Program-made: the position numbers and the translations under genes
Notes under the pieces: model-generated
Databases searched by the model: none
What the model saw: the letters and a program-made list of their open reading frames with translations, nothing else
Told to the model about the DNA's origin: nothing
Part shown: in pieces, positions 22,917 through 30,299 of the stretch
Position numbering within the stretch: the first letter of the stretch is position 1
Layout: each line of letters begins with the position of its first letter
IMG/VR virus record: IMGVR_UViG_3300000235_000006
Span: 9,424 to 39,722 of that record
Direction: 5' to 3' (one strand)
DNA length: 30,299 nucleotides
Source of the DNA: a virus

Positions 22917-25099
22917 TATCTTATTTGGTTAATTACTGAAAATCCATTAGATTTTGATACATTATACACATGATCAAAATCTACGTCGGATACCTCTTGC
23001 CGGTGCGTTATTATAAAAATCTTATTGTTTTCCTCCATCTGCCTTGTTTTTATTATTCTTAATATATTCGTCATGCCGAATGAGTCTATTGAACTGTCTA
23101 ATATTTCATCAAGCATTAATATATCAGGGAATATAGTTGATCTCATTTTTGATATATCAAGAAAGGCGAATTGTATAGATAAATTAATACCTCTTTGTTC
23201 ACCACTACTTAAACTGTTATATGTCACAGAATGCATCCCGTTACCGTTTATATCAGCAGTTAGCCATTTATCAAATTTAATATAATGGGCATGACCCGAT
23301 TCAGAAAGATAAAAATTTGTCTTATTTTCGAGATATGGCAATGTAGATGATATGGCATATTGTTTTACATTATCATCTTTACAAATAATTTTTATCTGTT
23401 CAAAATAATCAATAAGAGAGGACATCTTTGTTTGTTTAATGGAGTTATCTTTTATCTTTTCGTTATTTTTATTGATATTTACAACATTCTCTGTAATAAT
23501 ACCGTTTATATTGTCTATAATACTTCTTTTAGACTCAATTTCACTCTTTAATTTATCCAGATATGATTTCAGGGATTCAATTTTCTTGATTCTATCGATA
23601 ATCTTACTTTTTTCTGAAATTAAATCTGTAAGCCTTGATTTTATTGAGGTCTTTTCTGTGTCCATCTTTTCTATTTCAGAAGTTAAGTTGAATATGGCTA
23701 TTTCATTATATGATACCGTTTCATCATACTCTTCAACACACGAATTTTCCTCATTCATCTTTAAGATAGAATCCATCTTACTGTTAATAATGTCTTTTTT
23801 ATTTTTTTTAAGTAAATTGGTCTTAATTGCATCATCATCATCGGAAAGTGTTTTAGTTATAACAGTCATCCCTTCAAGTAAGGAAGTAATCTTTAATTTT
23901 ACTTCTTGTATGTGTTCATCTATACGGCTTTTAGTTGATAAAAAATTATCGTCATTAAGGATAATTTCACAACTTTGTCCACAAGTAGGGCACACACCGT
24001 CCTTTATCAAATTGAATTTTTTGATAAATTCCTTTAATTCAAGTTCAGATGATATCAAATCATTGTTTAATAATTCCTTTTCCTTAACAATATCAGATAT
24101 CTCAAATGTACATTTTGCCCTATCAGACAGGGTTGGTTCGTTTATACCGATACTTTCTAACTCTATCTTTAAATCATTAAGTTGCTTTTGTGTCTTTTCA
24201 TGCCTGTTACTCATTTCCGTTATTTTATCTAATATATTTTTGTTTTCCGATGAAATCCTTACTACATCTATCTTTTTTGAATTAACCGCCTCATTGATGT
24301 CATTAAATGATTTAGTCAAAACATCTATTTCTAATGATATTGGTTCTTCGAGTACTGGTTCTAATTTATCATAAAGTTCTAATTCAAGTTCCTTCTCTGC
24401 CAGTTCTTCTATTAAAGGCTGTATTGAATTATCCCTTATCTTTAACTTCAAGGAGTTGTTTTGTTTTTCAAGATCAGAAACAGATATTTTTAACTGGTCA
24501 TTCTCCGTACTTAATTTCAATGTTACATCGTATATATTCTTTAATCTTTCGTTTGATTTCTCATTTAACTTTGTATATACCTCAAGACCGAATATATTTT
24601 CAATGAAATCCCTTTTTTGTGGTGTTGACATCCTTAATAAGGGTGTATTTGAATTAAGATTTGTATAAATCATATACATAAACATATCAAAATCAAGCGA
24701 TGTATTTAAAACATCTGTCTCGAACTGCTTTTGATACATCCGTACATCAGAAGGCGGTTGTATTAGAACACCGTTTTTGTATATTTCTAATTTATCCGGT
24801 TTAATTGCTCTTAATATAGTATAGGAGTCATTGTTTTTAGAAAAATTAAGGGTTACCTCACAATTTTTCTTATTGTTCCAGTTTATTATTTGATCTTTTT
24901 TAACATCCTTATCTGTCCTGCCAAACAAGGCAAATGGTATGGTTAAAAGAGATGAACTTTTACCAGACCCATTAGACCTATTTAAGTCAACATCCGAACC
25001 AGTAATAAGGTTCATTCCGGGCAAGAACTTTATGAATTGTGGACTATTACCGTAACTCATAAAGTTCTTGAACGATACATCAACAAGATTAAAATCCAT
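22916..25099 (-). CDS. gp46-like Rad50/SbcC recombination ATPase subunit
   Basis: A 727-residue SMC-type ATPase that would pair with the gp47-like nuclease to resect DNA ends. Elements in order: Walker A RSNGSGKSS (41-49), two long coiled-coil arms (about 170-365 and 385-560), a zinc hook CPTC at 370-373 with C377 nearby, the ABC signature LSSGEQRG at 630-637, Walker B ILMLDEILDSS (660-670), and an H-loop in IITHRQE. It is longer than T4 gp46 (560), mostly in the coiled coils. The gene starts one base from the previous stop. T4 codes 47 and 46 in the same order with fewer genes between. Confidence 0.92.
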   Translation of the reverse strand: MDFNLVDVSFKNFMSYGNSPQFIKFLPGMNLITGSDVDLNRSNGSGKSSSLLTIPFALFGRTDKDVKKDQIINWNNKKNCEVTLNFSKNNDSYTILRAIKPDKLEIYKNGVLIQPPSDVRMYQKQFETDVLNTSLDFDMFMYMIYTNLNSNTPLLRMSTPQKRDFIENIFGLEVYTKLNEKSNERLKNIYDVTLKLSTENDQLKISVSDLEKQNNSLKLKIRDNSIQPLIEELAEKELELELYDKLEPVLEEPISLEIDVLTKSFNDINEAVNSKKIDVVRISSENKNILDKITEMSNRHEKTQKQLNDLKIELESIGINEPTLSDRAKCTFEISDIVKEKELLNNDLISSELELKEFIKKFNLIKDGVCPTCGQSCEIILNDDNFLSTKSRIDEHIQEVKLKITSLLEGMTVITKTLSDDDDAIKTNLLKKNKKDIINSKMDSILKMNEENSCVEEYDETVSYNEIAIFNLTSEIEKMDTEKTSIKSRLTDLISEKSKIIDRIKKIESLKSYLDKLKSEIESKRSIIDNINGIITENVVNINKNNEKIKDNSIKQTKMSSLIDYFEQIKIICKDDNVKQYAISSTLPYLENKTNFYLSESGHAHYIKFDKWLTADINGNGMHSVTYNSLSSGEQRGINLSIQFAFLDISKMRSTIFPDILMLDEILDSSIDSFGMTNILRIIKTRQMEENNKIFIITHRQEVSDVDFDHVYNVSKSNGFSVINQIR

Positions 25100-25615
25100 T
25101 TACTTGCCCTTACCATTTATTGCCAAAATTGAATAGCCACAGATATCATTCCAAGGCGATTCACCGAAAGCATCCTTATCAGTAGCTATTCTGAATAATT
25201 TATCTATTACCCTCACTATGGCCAAAAAATCCTTATACTTATCTGTTGTTACACCATTAGGATACAATGTTTGCAGAATAATTCTGGATTTCTCAAAGGA
25301 ATCACCATAGGCAAGGTTTTTCTCACTTACCAGTTTACCAATTCTTTTACCTATTTCCTCATAGGTTTCTGTATTAACTGCCCCTGTTGGATAAGATGAA
25401 TGTGAAATATTCGTAAAAATATCCGGATCAAAAACTGATCCTTTAATAGAGTTGGTATCAATGGTATTAACAGGGCCGTCATCTGGGATATTACGCCAAG
25501 AATCGGGGTCAAAAGCATTCAAGGTTTCATGTTTACCTTTTTCAATTACAGATTGCATAAAATCGTACTCATCACTTTCTCGTTTTTCTTTGTAAAGTTT
25601 TGAATTTTTTGACAT
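25100..25615 (-). CDS. protein with DUF1599/Nmad1- or MazG-like helical domain
   Basis: A 171-residue protein. Residues 1-80 are polar and apparently disordered. Residues ~85-165 form a helical domain: VSEKNLAYGDSFEKS, then FLAIVRVIDKLFRIAT and ESPWNDICGYSILAI. The YGDS, IxDKxxRI and ESPWxDIxGY pattern recalls the DUF1599 (nucleotide-modification-associated) group, distantly related in style to all-alpha nucleotide pyrophosphohydrolases. That would suit its place beside thyX and recombination genes. The family call is tentative and no substrate can be given. The gene abuts gp46-like without a gap. Confidence 0.45.
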   Translation of the reverse strand: MSKNSKLYKEKRESDEYDFMQSVIEKGKHETLNAFDPDSWRNIPDDGPVNTIDTNSIKGSVFDPDIFTNISHSSYPTGAVNTETYEEIGKRIGKLVSEKNLAYGDSFEKSRIILQTLYPNGVTTDKYKDFLAIVRVIDKLFRIATDKDAFGESPWNDICGYSILAINGKGK

Positions 25616-25617
25616 TC

Positions 25618-26097
25618 CTATTCCTCATTACTTTCTTGATCATCACGTTGGCTATAGATACTTTCAGCCAGACTTGAGATTCGTTCTTCCCACCGCGGAT
25701 CATCCCTGTTTAATTCAATCTCTTCATAAAAATCACTAACATCATGTGGAACAAGTTTAAATGGTTGTTTTGCATCATTATCAATAAAGATGTGCCTGTA
25801 CTGGTGTCTTAAAATCCTCACCCTATCTGGTTCAGTAACAGCATCCCATGAACACTTATCAAGAAAGATTATATATTGATAGCCATCCTCATCATTTGCC
25901 TCATTTATAGTAAAAAATTTGAGAACTTCGTTAGTTTTTTGACACCTACCAACGACAACCCTTCCCATTTCTGTTTTCTTTTTGAGGTCGAACACATAGT
26001 TAATCTTTACATTACGAAGTTCTGGGAAATACTCATCAATAACGGTACCGGCCAATTCTTTAACATTTTCTGTAACATCTTCATATCTTGTTGCCAT
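25618..26097 (-). CDS. putative phage metallopeptidase-like protein with HQxxH
   Basis: A 159-residue acidic-tailed protein resembling the small phage metallopeptidase family. A helix RILRHQYRHIFID (94-106) provides HxxxH (H98, H102), and a downstream PHDVSDFYEEI gives H118 as a possible third zinc ligand. The usual catalytic Glu of HExxH is Gln99 here (codon CAG), so the protein may bind metal without peptidase activity. An AAGGAG site precedes the ATG at 26097. It lies in the leftward operon between thyX and the DUF1599-like gene; its function there is unknown. Confidence 0.55.
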   Translation of the reverse strand: MATRYEDVTENVKELAGTVIDEYFPELRNVKINYVFDLKKKTEMGRVVVGRCQKTNEVLKFFTINEANDEDGYQYIIFLDKCSWDAVTEPDRVRILRHQYRHIFIDNDAKQPFKLVPHDVSDFYEEIELNRDDPRWEERISSLAESIYSQRDDQESNEE

Positions 26098-26123
26098 GAT
26101 TAATTCTCCTTAATTTTTATTCA

Positions 26124-27014
26124 TCATAACACATTTCCATCAACCTGTAAATCTTTGAAAACTTCTCCAAAAGCAATCATTTTCATCCCATTATAAGTCT
26201 CAAGTAATACCTCTCTGATCTGTGGATGGGCCTTCTTTGAAAGTCTGAGCATAAAAATATGTTTCCACTCCTCAAGTGAGGCTGTCACAACAATCTCTGT
26301 TTTAAGGTCATTAGGCAAGATACCTCTTGCCTCTTGTGCATTTTTTCCCATCTTCAGAAGATTCATATAAGATTCCTCTATAGAGAGCATACAATCAAAC
26401 CATTCTGAAGATTCTTCCGACAAGAATTCTGGTTTATTTTCTTTATTATAAGACCCTGGTTTTAAATCAGATATATAATGTGGGATTATATATGTTAATT
26501 CATTGTTAAACTTATTTTTTGAATAATTACAGTACCTCGTGGATTCTTGTGAATATGAAGCAACCCTATGCCTTACTAACTCATGTGATACACCTCTATT
26601 GCATATCAAGTGAGCTGTTGCTGATAACATGTGCCATGCCTTTTTTTTAAGAACTTCCCTGAAAAAGTTACTCGCATTAATATATTGATAGGATTCAGAA
26701 GCACCACACTCTAAAAAGGCTCTTTTATTACCAGCAACTACTACGCCATCATCTGTATATAAATAATTCAAGAACTGATATTCCTTGGATATCGTCTCAT
26801 ACATCCGAAAATCCCAAGAATGTTCCAATACGGAAAAATGTTTATTTTTCAGAATATTATCAATAAATCCAATGGTGTCATTACTCATGTCTGATTTATA
26901 ACATATCCTACCGGCAAACTCAATTAATTTATTACCATCTGGCTTATAATTGTTCTCTGTTGTATACTCACCAGAAAATGCAATAACCTTTGATTTTTGT
27001 TCAGTTAATATCAT
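26124..27014 (-). CDS. thyX: flavin-dependent thymidylate synthase
   Basis: A 296-residue ThyX that makes dTMP from dUMP using methylene-tetrahydrofolate and reduced FAD. The signature RHRxxSxxxxSxR is intact at 148-160 (RHRVASYSQESTR). An upstream HSWDFRMYETIS segment and the later ILPNDLKTEIVVTASLEEWKHIFMLR are typical of the C-terminal half with dUMP-binding residues. The length is somewhat above the usual 220-260. Phages with this enzyme support DNA synthesis independently of host ThyA. Three bases separate it from the gp47-like gene upstream. Confidence 0.95.
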   Translation of the reverse strand: MILTEQKSKVIAFSGEYTTENNYKPDGNKLIEFAGRICYKSDMSNDTIGFIDNILKNKHFSVLEHSWDFRMYETISKEYQFLNYLYTDDGVVVAGNKRAFLECGASESYQYINASNFFREVLKKKAWHMLSATAHLICNRGVSHELVRHRVASYSQESTRYCNYSKNKFNNELTYIIPHYISDLKPGSYNKENKPEFLSEESSEWFDCMLSIEESYMNLLKMGKNAQEARGILPNDLKTEIVVTASLEEWKHIFMLRLSKKAHPQIREVLLETYNGMKMIAFGEVFKDLQVDGNVL

Positions 27015-27017
27015 TTC

Positions 27018-27992
27018 TCAATCTCCTATAAGTTCTTTAATAATTCTGTTTAATAATTTAACATTTAAGTTTTCTGGTATATCAAAAAGCTTAATAAAAT
27101 CAAACAAATTCTCATATTTTGACTTTATTTCAGTTTTATCCACCACAGTAATGCCATCATTGGTATTTTTAACATCATAATGTATGAACATCCTCATAGG
27201 ATTATATGAGGACACTTCATCAAGTATTTTTTGGTTCTGTACGGTTCCATGATCTTTTGTAAAAATCAATCTAATGATGTTACCGTTTATCTTACTCTTA
27301 TCAATATCGATATCATAAACATTTACAAATTCTATACATTTATATGGTATAAACGTCAGGTGCCCATCGTATATCTCATAAAACCCATGTACTGAACCAA
27401 CATCATTAAATGTTAGATGATAAGGTGACCCTATGTAGGTAATGTTATTGATTTTTGATGGTAAATGATAATGGCCACTAATAACACCTTTAAATCTATT
27501 GAAATCAGAGATGTTATTAGGCATATTGGATGATATCTGGTTTTTTGTTACAGGAAAGCCGTTTATTTCAAAATGTCCGAAAAGATAGGGGCAGGTTGTT
27601 TTAATTTCATTACGCCAAGAAACAAGACAATAATCATCATATTCTAATGAAGTATCGACTATTGTTATGTTTTTAAACATTTTAAACATGTTTATAGAGT
27701 TTATTGTTGTATCTAATTTATGGTATGTGTCGTGATTACCTATAACCATAAATGTATGTATACCACTATTATCTAATAAGGTTGCTATTTCAAGAGCGGT
27801 ATTTATGGCCTTCAATCCTATGTTCTTTCTATTATCGAAAAAATCACCGAGAAAGAAGATTTTATTTATATTCTCTTGTTTACAATGTTCTATAACAGTT
27901 TTAAATAAATCAACTGCCTGAGATAAAAACAGATCATCATCACTACTGACACCTATATGGGTATCAGATAATAAAACAATTTTTTCTAACAT
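27018..27992 (-). CDS. gp47-like Mre11/SbcD recombination nuclease subunit
   Basis: A 324-residue calcineurin-like phosphoesterase, partner of the gp46-like ATPase, close to T4 gp47 (339). The metal-binding motifs are complete: LLSDTHIG (D10, H12), LGDFFDNR (D50), IGNHD (N86, H87, D88), FGHFEIN (H140) and ISGHYH (H174, H176). A C-terminal ~80-residue region would contact the ATPase. It is closely spaced with thyX and the sigma factor gene (two bases). The T4 cluster 55-47-46 is conserved here with thyX and two other genes inserted. Confidence 0.93.
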   Translation of the reverse strand: MLEKIVLLSDTHIGVSSDDDLFLSQAVDLFKTVIEHCKQENINKIFFLGDFFDNRKNIGLKAINTALEIATLLDNSGIHTFMVIGNHDTYHKLDTTINSINMFKMFKNITIVDTSLEYDDYCLVSWRNEIKTTCPYLFGHFEINGFPVTKNQISSNMPNNISDFNRFKGVISGHYHLPSKINNITYIGSPYHLTFNDVGSVHGFYEIYDGHLTFIPYKCIEFVNVYDIDIDKSKINGNIIRLIFTKDHGTVQNQKILDEVSSYNPMRMFIHYDVKNTNDGITVVDKTEIKSKYENLFDFIKLFDIPENLNVKLLNRIIKELIGD

Positions 27993-27994
27993 AT

Positions 27995-28441
27995 TTAATT
28001 CTCCACACTTTCTTTTGAAAAAAACATAATATCAGTATAATTAAGGGATATATCAGACATCATATCTTTTGTATTTTCTTCCTTATATGTTTCATATCCC
28101 TTATAACACATATCCTTGATCTTACTATGTTTTTTCTGTTCGTTTATATACACTATAAAACTATTTTTTATTATTTGTGTTACATAGGCAAAGGCATTGG
28201 TTGATTTTTCAGGATTGAAGTTTTTTAGATATTTCACGCAAGTAAATATAGCTTCGGATACCATATCCTGTCGCCAGGTATATCCTGCAAAATTACCCTT
28301 GGATGAGTATTTATTTGCAACTAATAATAACATTTTACCGAGTTCTTGTGACATAATACCCGTTTCTTTATACTTAACAATTTCGTCATAAAGATCACGG
28401 TTTGTTACATAATAGTTTGTTTTTTTAATCAAGAGCACCAC
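27995..28441 (-). CDS. gp55-like late-transcription sigma factor
   Basis: A protein of up to 148 residues resembling T4 gp55 (185), which directs host RNA polymerase to late promoters. The N-terminus (TNYYVTNRDLYDEIVKYKETG) matches the gp55 opening. NFAGYTWRQDMVSEAIFTCVKYLKNFNPEKSTNAFAYVTQIIKNSFIVYINEQKK is the sigma region-2-like core. The start is uncertain: GTG 28441 overlaps its own Shine-Dalgarno sequence (AAAAGGTGG), which is better placed for TTG 28432. An early-type promoter ends a few bases upstream. This gene predicts TATAAATA-type late promoters for the plus-strand genes, but I find none in the non-coding gaps of the window. Confidence 0.8.
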   Translation of the reverse strand: MVLLIKKTNYYVTNRDLYDEIVKYKETGIMSQELGKMLLLVANKYSSKGNFAGYTWRQDMVSEAIFTCVKYLKNFNPEKSTNAFAYVTQIIKNSFIVYINEQKKHSKIKDMCYKGYETYKEENTKDMMSDISLNYTDIMFFSKESVEN

Positions 28442-28458
28442 CTTTTCAATTTTTTACA

Positions 28459-28488
28459 ATTTTATCATTTTTCAGGAGAATTGTAAAC
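28459..28488 (-). promoter_or_regulatory. early-type promoter for the gp55-like gene (GTTTAC / TAAAAT)
   Basis: TTTACA (28482-28487, within GTTTAC) and TAAAAT (28459-28464) on the minus strand are spaced by exactly 17 bases. The -35 box lies in the last codons of the upstream gene and the -10 just after its stop. The expected transcription start, near 28452, gives a leader of only 10-20 bases before the sigma gene. This is the best promoter match I find in the window. Confidence 0.65.
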
Positions 28489-28848
28489 AATTTTCAATTG
28501 TTCCTCTACCCTTGCTTTTATTCTCGACAATTTATTATTTGCTTCTAACAATAATAATGTTATATTTTCTGATTTTTTTCTATTTTCACTTATACTTTCA
28601 GATCTTTTTAATGGTTTATCCGTTTCCTCAATAAAATCATAGAAATACTTACCATTATAAAACTTTCTTAATTCGTTGTTTAGAGAGTCTAATATAACGT
28701 AGACGTTATTTACATTATATTTTTCACATATATCATTTATAAATGAAACATTTTTATTTTTGTCCTTTGTAAGACCTATGTACATTGATCTAAATCTATT
28801 AATTTCTGAATCATTAATAGATAAGGACAAGAATTTCATTAGTCTCAT
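28465..28848 (-). CDS. unknown small helical protein upstream of gp55-like gene
   Basis: A 127-residue protein from the ATG at 28848, chosen because GGAGG lies at ideal spacing; a longer frame to 28869 would overlap the upstream gene. It is Lys/Asn-rich and mostly helical, with the C-terminal part (ENITLLLLEANNKLSRIKARVEEQLKIV) likely to be coiled coil. No known motif is visible. Its last codons contain the -35 of the sigma gene promoter. Confidence 0.55.
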   Translation of the reverse strand: MRLMKFLSLSINDSEINRFRSMYIGLTKDKNKNVSFINDICEKYNVNNVYVILDSLNNELRKFYNGKYFYDFIEETDKPLKRSESISENRKKSENITLLLLEANNKLSRIKARVEEQLKIVYNSPEK

Positions 28849-28852
28849 TTTT

Positions 28853-29401
28853 TTAATCCTCCCTGTCATACATAATTCCTGCTAAAACAACATTTACTCC
28901 ATTGCTAGGATCAAAACCATTGATTGACTCTACTGTAAGTGTTCCCTCATCAACAGATATCGATTGAAATGTAAATGGTATTGTTTTATTCTCCATTGTA
29001 TTATAAGCCATTACTAACGGAAACCACGTATCCAGATGATGGGTAACTGTTGCTGTATGTGTTGACCCGATTATACCCCACGCTGTAATTAATTGATTGT
29101 GGAATCTTGGTGTTACAAATTCAAATTTAACGTTAGAAACAACCTTTGTATCGATAGAGGTACCTGTTATAGTTATTGAAAATGTAGTATTCGTTGTGTA
29201 TAAAACATTCCAATCCACCCAAAATTCAAAAAATCCCGATGAATCTGTAGATACCTCAAATACATTAGTATCGCCTAATGCAGATGTATATAAATCAACT
29301 AGCACAGAAGGGTTATTGTCCTCAACAACAGTAATTGTTGCCCCTGTGACCGGTTGGCCATCATAATTTAATACATATTGCCAGTAATGTGCCCTATTCA
29401 T
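28853..29401 (-). CDS. tail/baseplate-like structural protein with Ig-like domain
   Basis: A 182-residue protein. The first ~95 residues read as an Ig- or carboxypeptidase-regulatory-like beta sandwich (NYDGQPVTGATITVVEDN, then TDSSGFFEFWVDW). The C-terminal half contains STHTATVTHHLDTWFPLVMAYN, a beta motif common in phage tail proteins, and ends in a further beta stretch. It shares that motif with the next gene upstream and overlaps it by eight bases, so the pair may form one structure. It is encoded with early-type genes on the minus strand rather than in the main tail block. Confidence 0.5.
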   Translation of the reverse strand: MNRAHYWQYVLNYDGQPVTGATITVVEDNNPSVLVDLYTSALGDTNVFEVSTDSSGFFEFWVDWNVLYTTNTTFSITITGTSIDTKVVSNVKFEFVTPRFHNQLITAWGIIGSTHTATVTHHLDTWFPLVMAYNTMENKTIPFTFQSISVDEGTLTVESINGFDPSNGVNVVLAGIMYDRED

Positions 29402-30299
29402 TGAGTTCCCCCTTAATTGTATAGAAAAAAGTCATATATTGATTCTTTAACATATTTATTTTAGAACATTGTGTGTAAAAAAGATCTTTTAAAGATATGT
29501 CATTAATACTAACTTCCGTTATATAGATATCTTTTAAAGCCTTTATTATTACCTTTATATAGAAAGTTGTTTCGGGAACCGTTGGATATACTGTTTCAAT
29601 AGACTTAACGGCATAATCAACATTAACCTGATATGGGCTAATCACATGATCATCGTTCATTTTAGTATTTTCATTATATCCAATGGAAACATTGTTTACA
29701 ACATCTATAACATCTGTAACAAAAACATTAAGTTCTGTTGCTATAGCCCGTAATGTAACGAGAAAATCTTTAGAAATCGTGGTTGAAAGAGATATCGTTA
29801 CAACTGTTTCATCTACTATATTTATTTCAGCAGGTTCAATTTTTTTCAATGAATTATCGGGATTTTTTTCAAATACATTTACAATCAATGCCTGTGTTGC
29901 AAGAGAATGCGTTATCGTATGAGTCTGTGTGCCAATTGATCCAGTAATTGTATGACTTACATCACCCATTAAATTTGTCTCACTTATTTCATCCAATGAG
30001 ATTTCATCAAAAGATATTGTTCTTGTGTTACCTACATAATCCAATACATAGGACATCGGATATACTTGTTCATTATTAATCTGTATATGTTCAAGATTCT
30101 CTATATATCCAGCAGAAACAACATAACTACTTGACCCAGAAGGGAATTGAGTATATGTATCATTAATATGGCCTACATTTAATGTAGCAATAAATACATA
30201 TAAAAAACCATCTTCTTTTTTATTTGTCTCTATATAAATATCATTTCTACTTGTGGCTAACACACTCTTCGGGACAATTTTTGTCAATATTTGGGTTTC
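29394..30299 (-). CDS. structural tail-like protein, 5' end beyond the window
   Basis: A partial gene of about 302 visible codons. The frame stays open to the right edge (four codons beyond a TTG at 30287 that has no ribosome site), so the true start lies outside the window. The protein is beta-rich, with GTQTHTITHSLATQALIVNVFEKN in the middle echoing the neighbour's HTATVTHHLDTW motif. The C-terminal ~80 residues (TFYIKVIIKALKDIYITEVSI, then KNQYMTFFYTIKGELNE) look like another beta domain. A fibre- or baseplate-associated part is likely. No enzyme motif is seen. Confidence 0.5.
   Translation of the reverse strand, partial: ETQILTKIVPKSVLATSRNDIYIETNKKEDGFLYVFIATLNVGHINDTYTQFPSGSSSYVVSAGYIENLEHIQINNEQVYPMSYVLDYVGNTRTISFDEISLDEISETNLMGDVSHTITGSIGTQTHTITHSLATQALIVNVFEKNPDNSLKKIEPAEINIVDETVVTISLSTTISKDFLVTLRAIATELNVFVTDVIDVVNNVSIGYNENTKMNDDHVISPYQVNVDYAVKSIETVYPTVPETTFYIKVIIKALKDIYITEVSINDISLKDLFYTQCSKINMLKNQYMTFFYTIKGELNE

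Noticed and set aside
23439-24374. A 311-codon open frame on the plus strand opposite the gp46-like gene.
   Set aside because: It is antisense to the coiled-coil region of a certain gene, has a Ser/Leu/Ile-rich composition expected from complementing Glu/Lys/Asn codons, and shows no convincing ribosome site or motif.
1-30299. CRISPR arrays, insertion sequences, integrase or attachment sites, and anti-phage defence systems.
   Set aside because: No spaced direct repeats, transposase or integrase motifs, or defence-gene domains were seen. All genes fit a lytic T4-type phage plan.

Overview
The window looks like part of the genome of an AT-rich contractile-tailed phage of the T4 superfamily. No host gene, insertion sequence, CRISPR array or tRNA is visible. 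The assignment rests on many T4-type families found together: baseplate proteins related to gp26, gp48, gp53, gp27, gp5, gp25 and gp6, a UvsX-type recombinase, the gp46/gp47 (Rad50/Mre11-like) pair and a gp55-like late sigma factor. The host cannot be named from the sequence.

Layout. (1) 1-13.6 kb, plus strand: a tail and baseplate module. It starts with a gp26-like protein and a small ORF that may be reached by -1 frameshifting, followed by a strong terminator. A short ORF then overlaps a large tape-measure-like protein carrying a lytic transglycosylase domain. After it come the gp48-, gp53-, gp27- and gp5-like proteins, a helical unknown, a PAAR tip protein, a structural unknown, gp25- and gp6-like wedge proteins, a protein with a nuclease-like motif, a zinc ribbon and a 56-residue ORF. 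(2) 13.86-19.73 kb, plus strand: a compact sugar cassette with two paralogous glycosyltransferase-like genes, a NeuD/PglD-type acetyltransferase, a large protein with an internally duplicated glycosyltransferase-like domain and a perosamine-synthase-like aminotransferase. It ends in a Trp-rich minigene and a long-stem terminator. (3) 19.89-30.30 kb, minus strand, convergent with the rest: two small unknowns, an isolated glycosyltransferase, small Lys-tailed proteins, UvsX, gp46, a nucleotide-metabolism-like protein, a metallopeptidase-like protein, ThyX, gp47, gp55, an unknown and two tail-like structural proteins. The last of these runs off the right edge.

How it works together. The minus-strand block supplies recombination and replication functions, thymidylate and the sigma factor that would turn on late genes. 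Two minus-strand gaps carry GTTTAC -35 boxes with 17-base spacers, like T4 early promoters. The plus-strand block builds the baseplate hub, spike and wedges. The cassette between them probably makes and transfers an N-acetylated amino sugar, but the acceptor (virion protein, DNA or host glycan) cannot be read from the sequence. The most notable points are the likely programmed frameshift at the gp26-like gene, the amino-sugar cassette, a second glycosyltransferase among the recombination genes, an HQxxH metallopeptidase and consecutive Lys-rich tails around uvsX.
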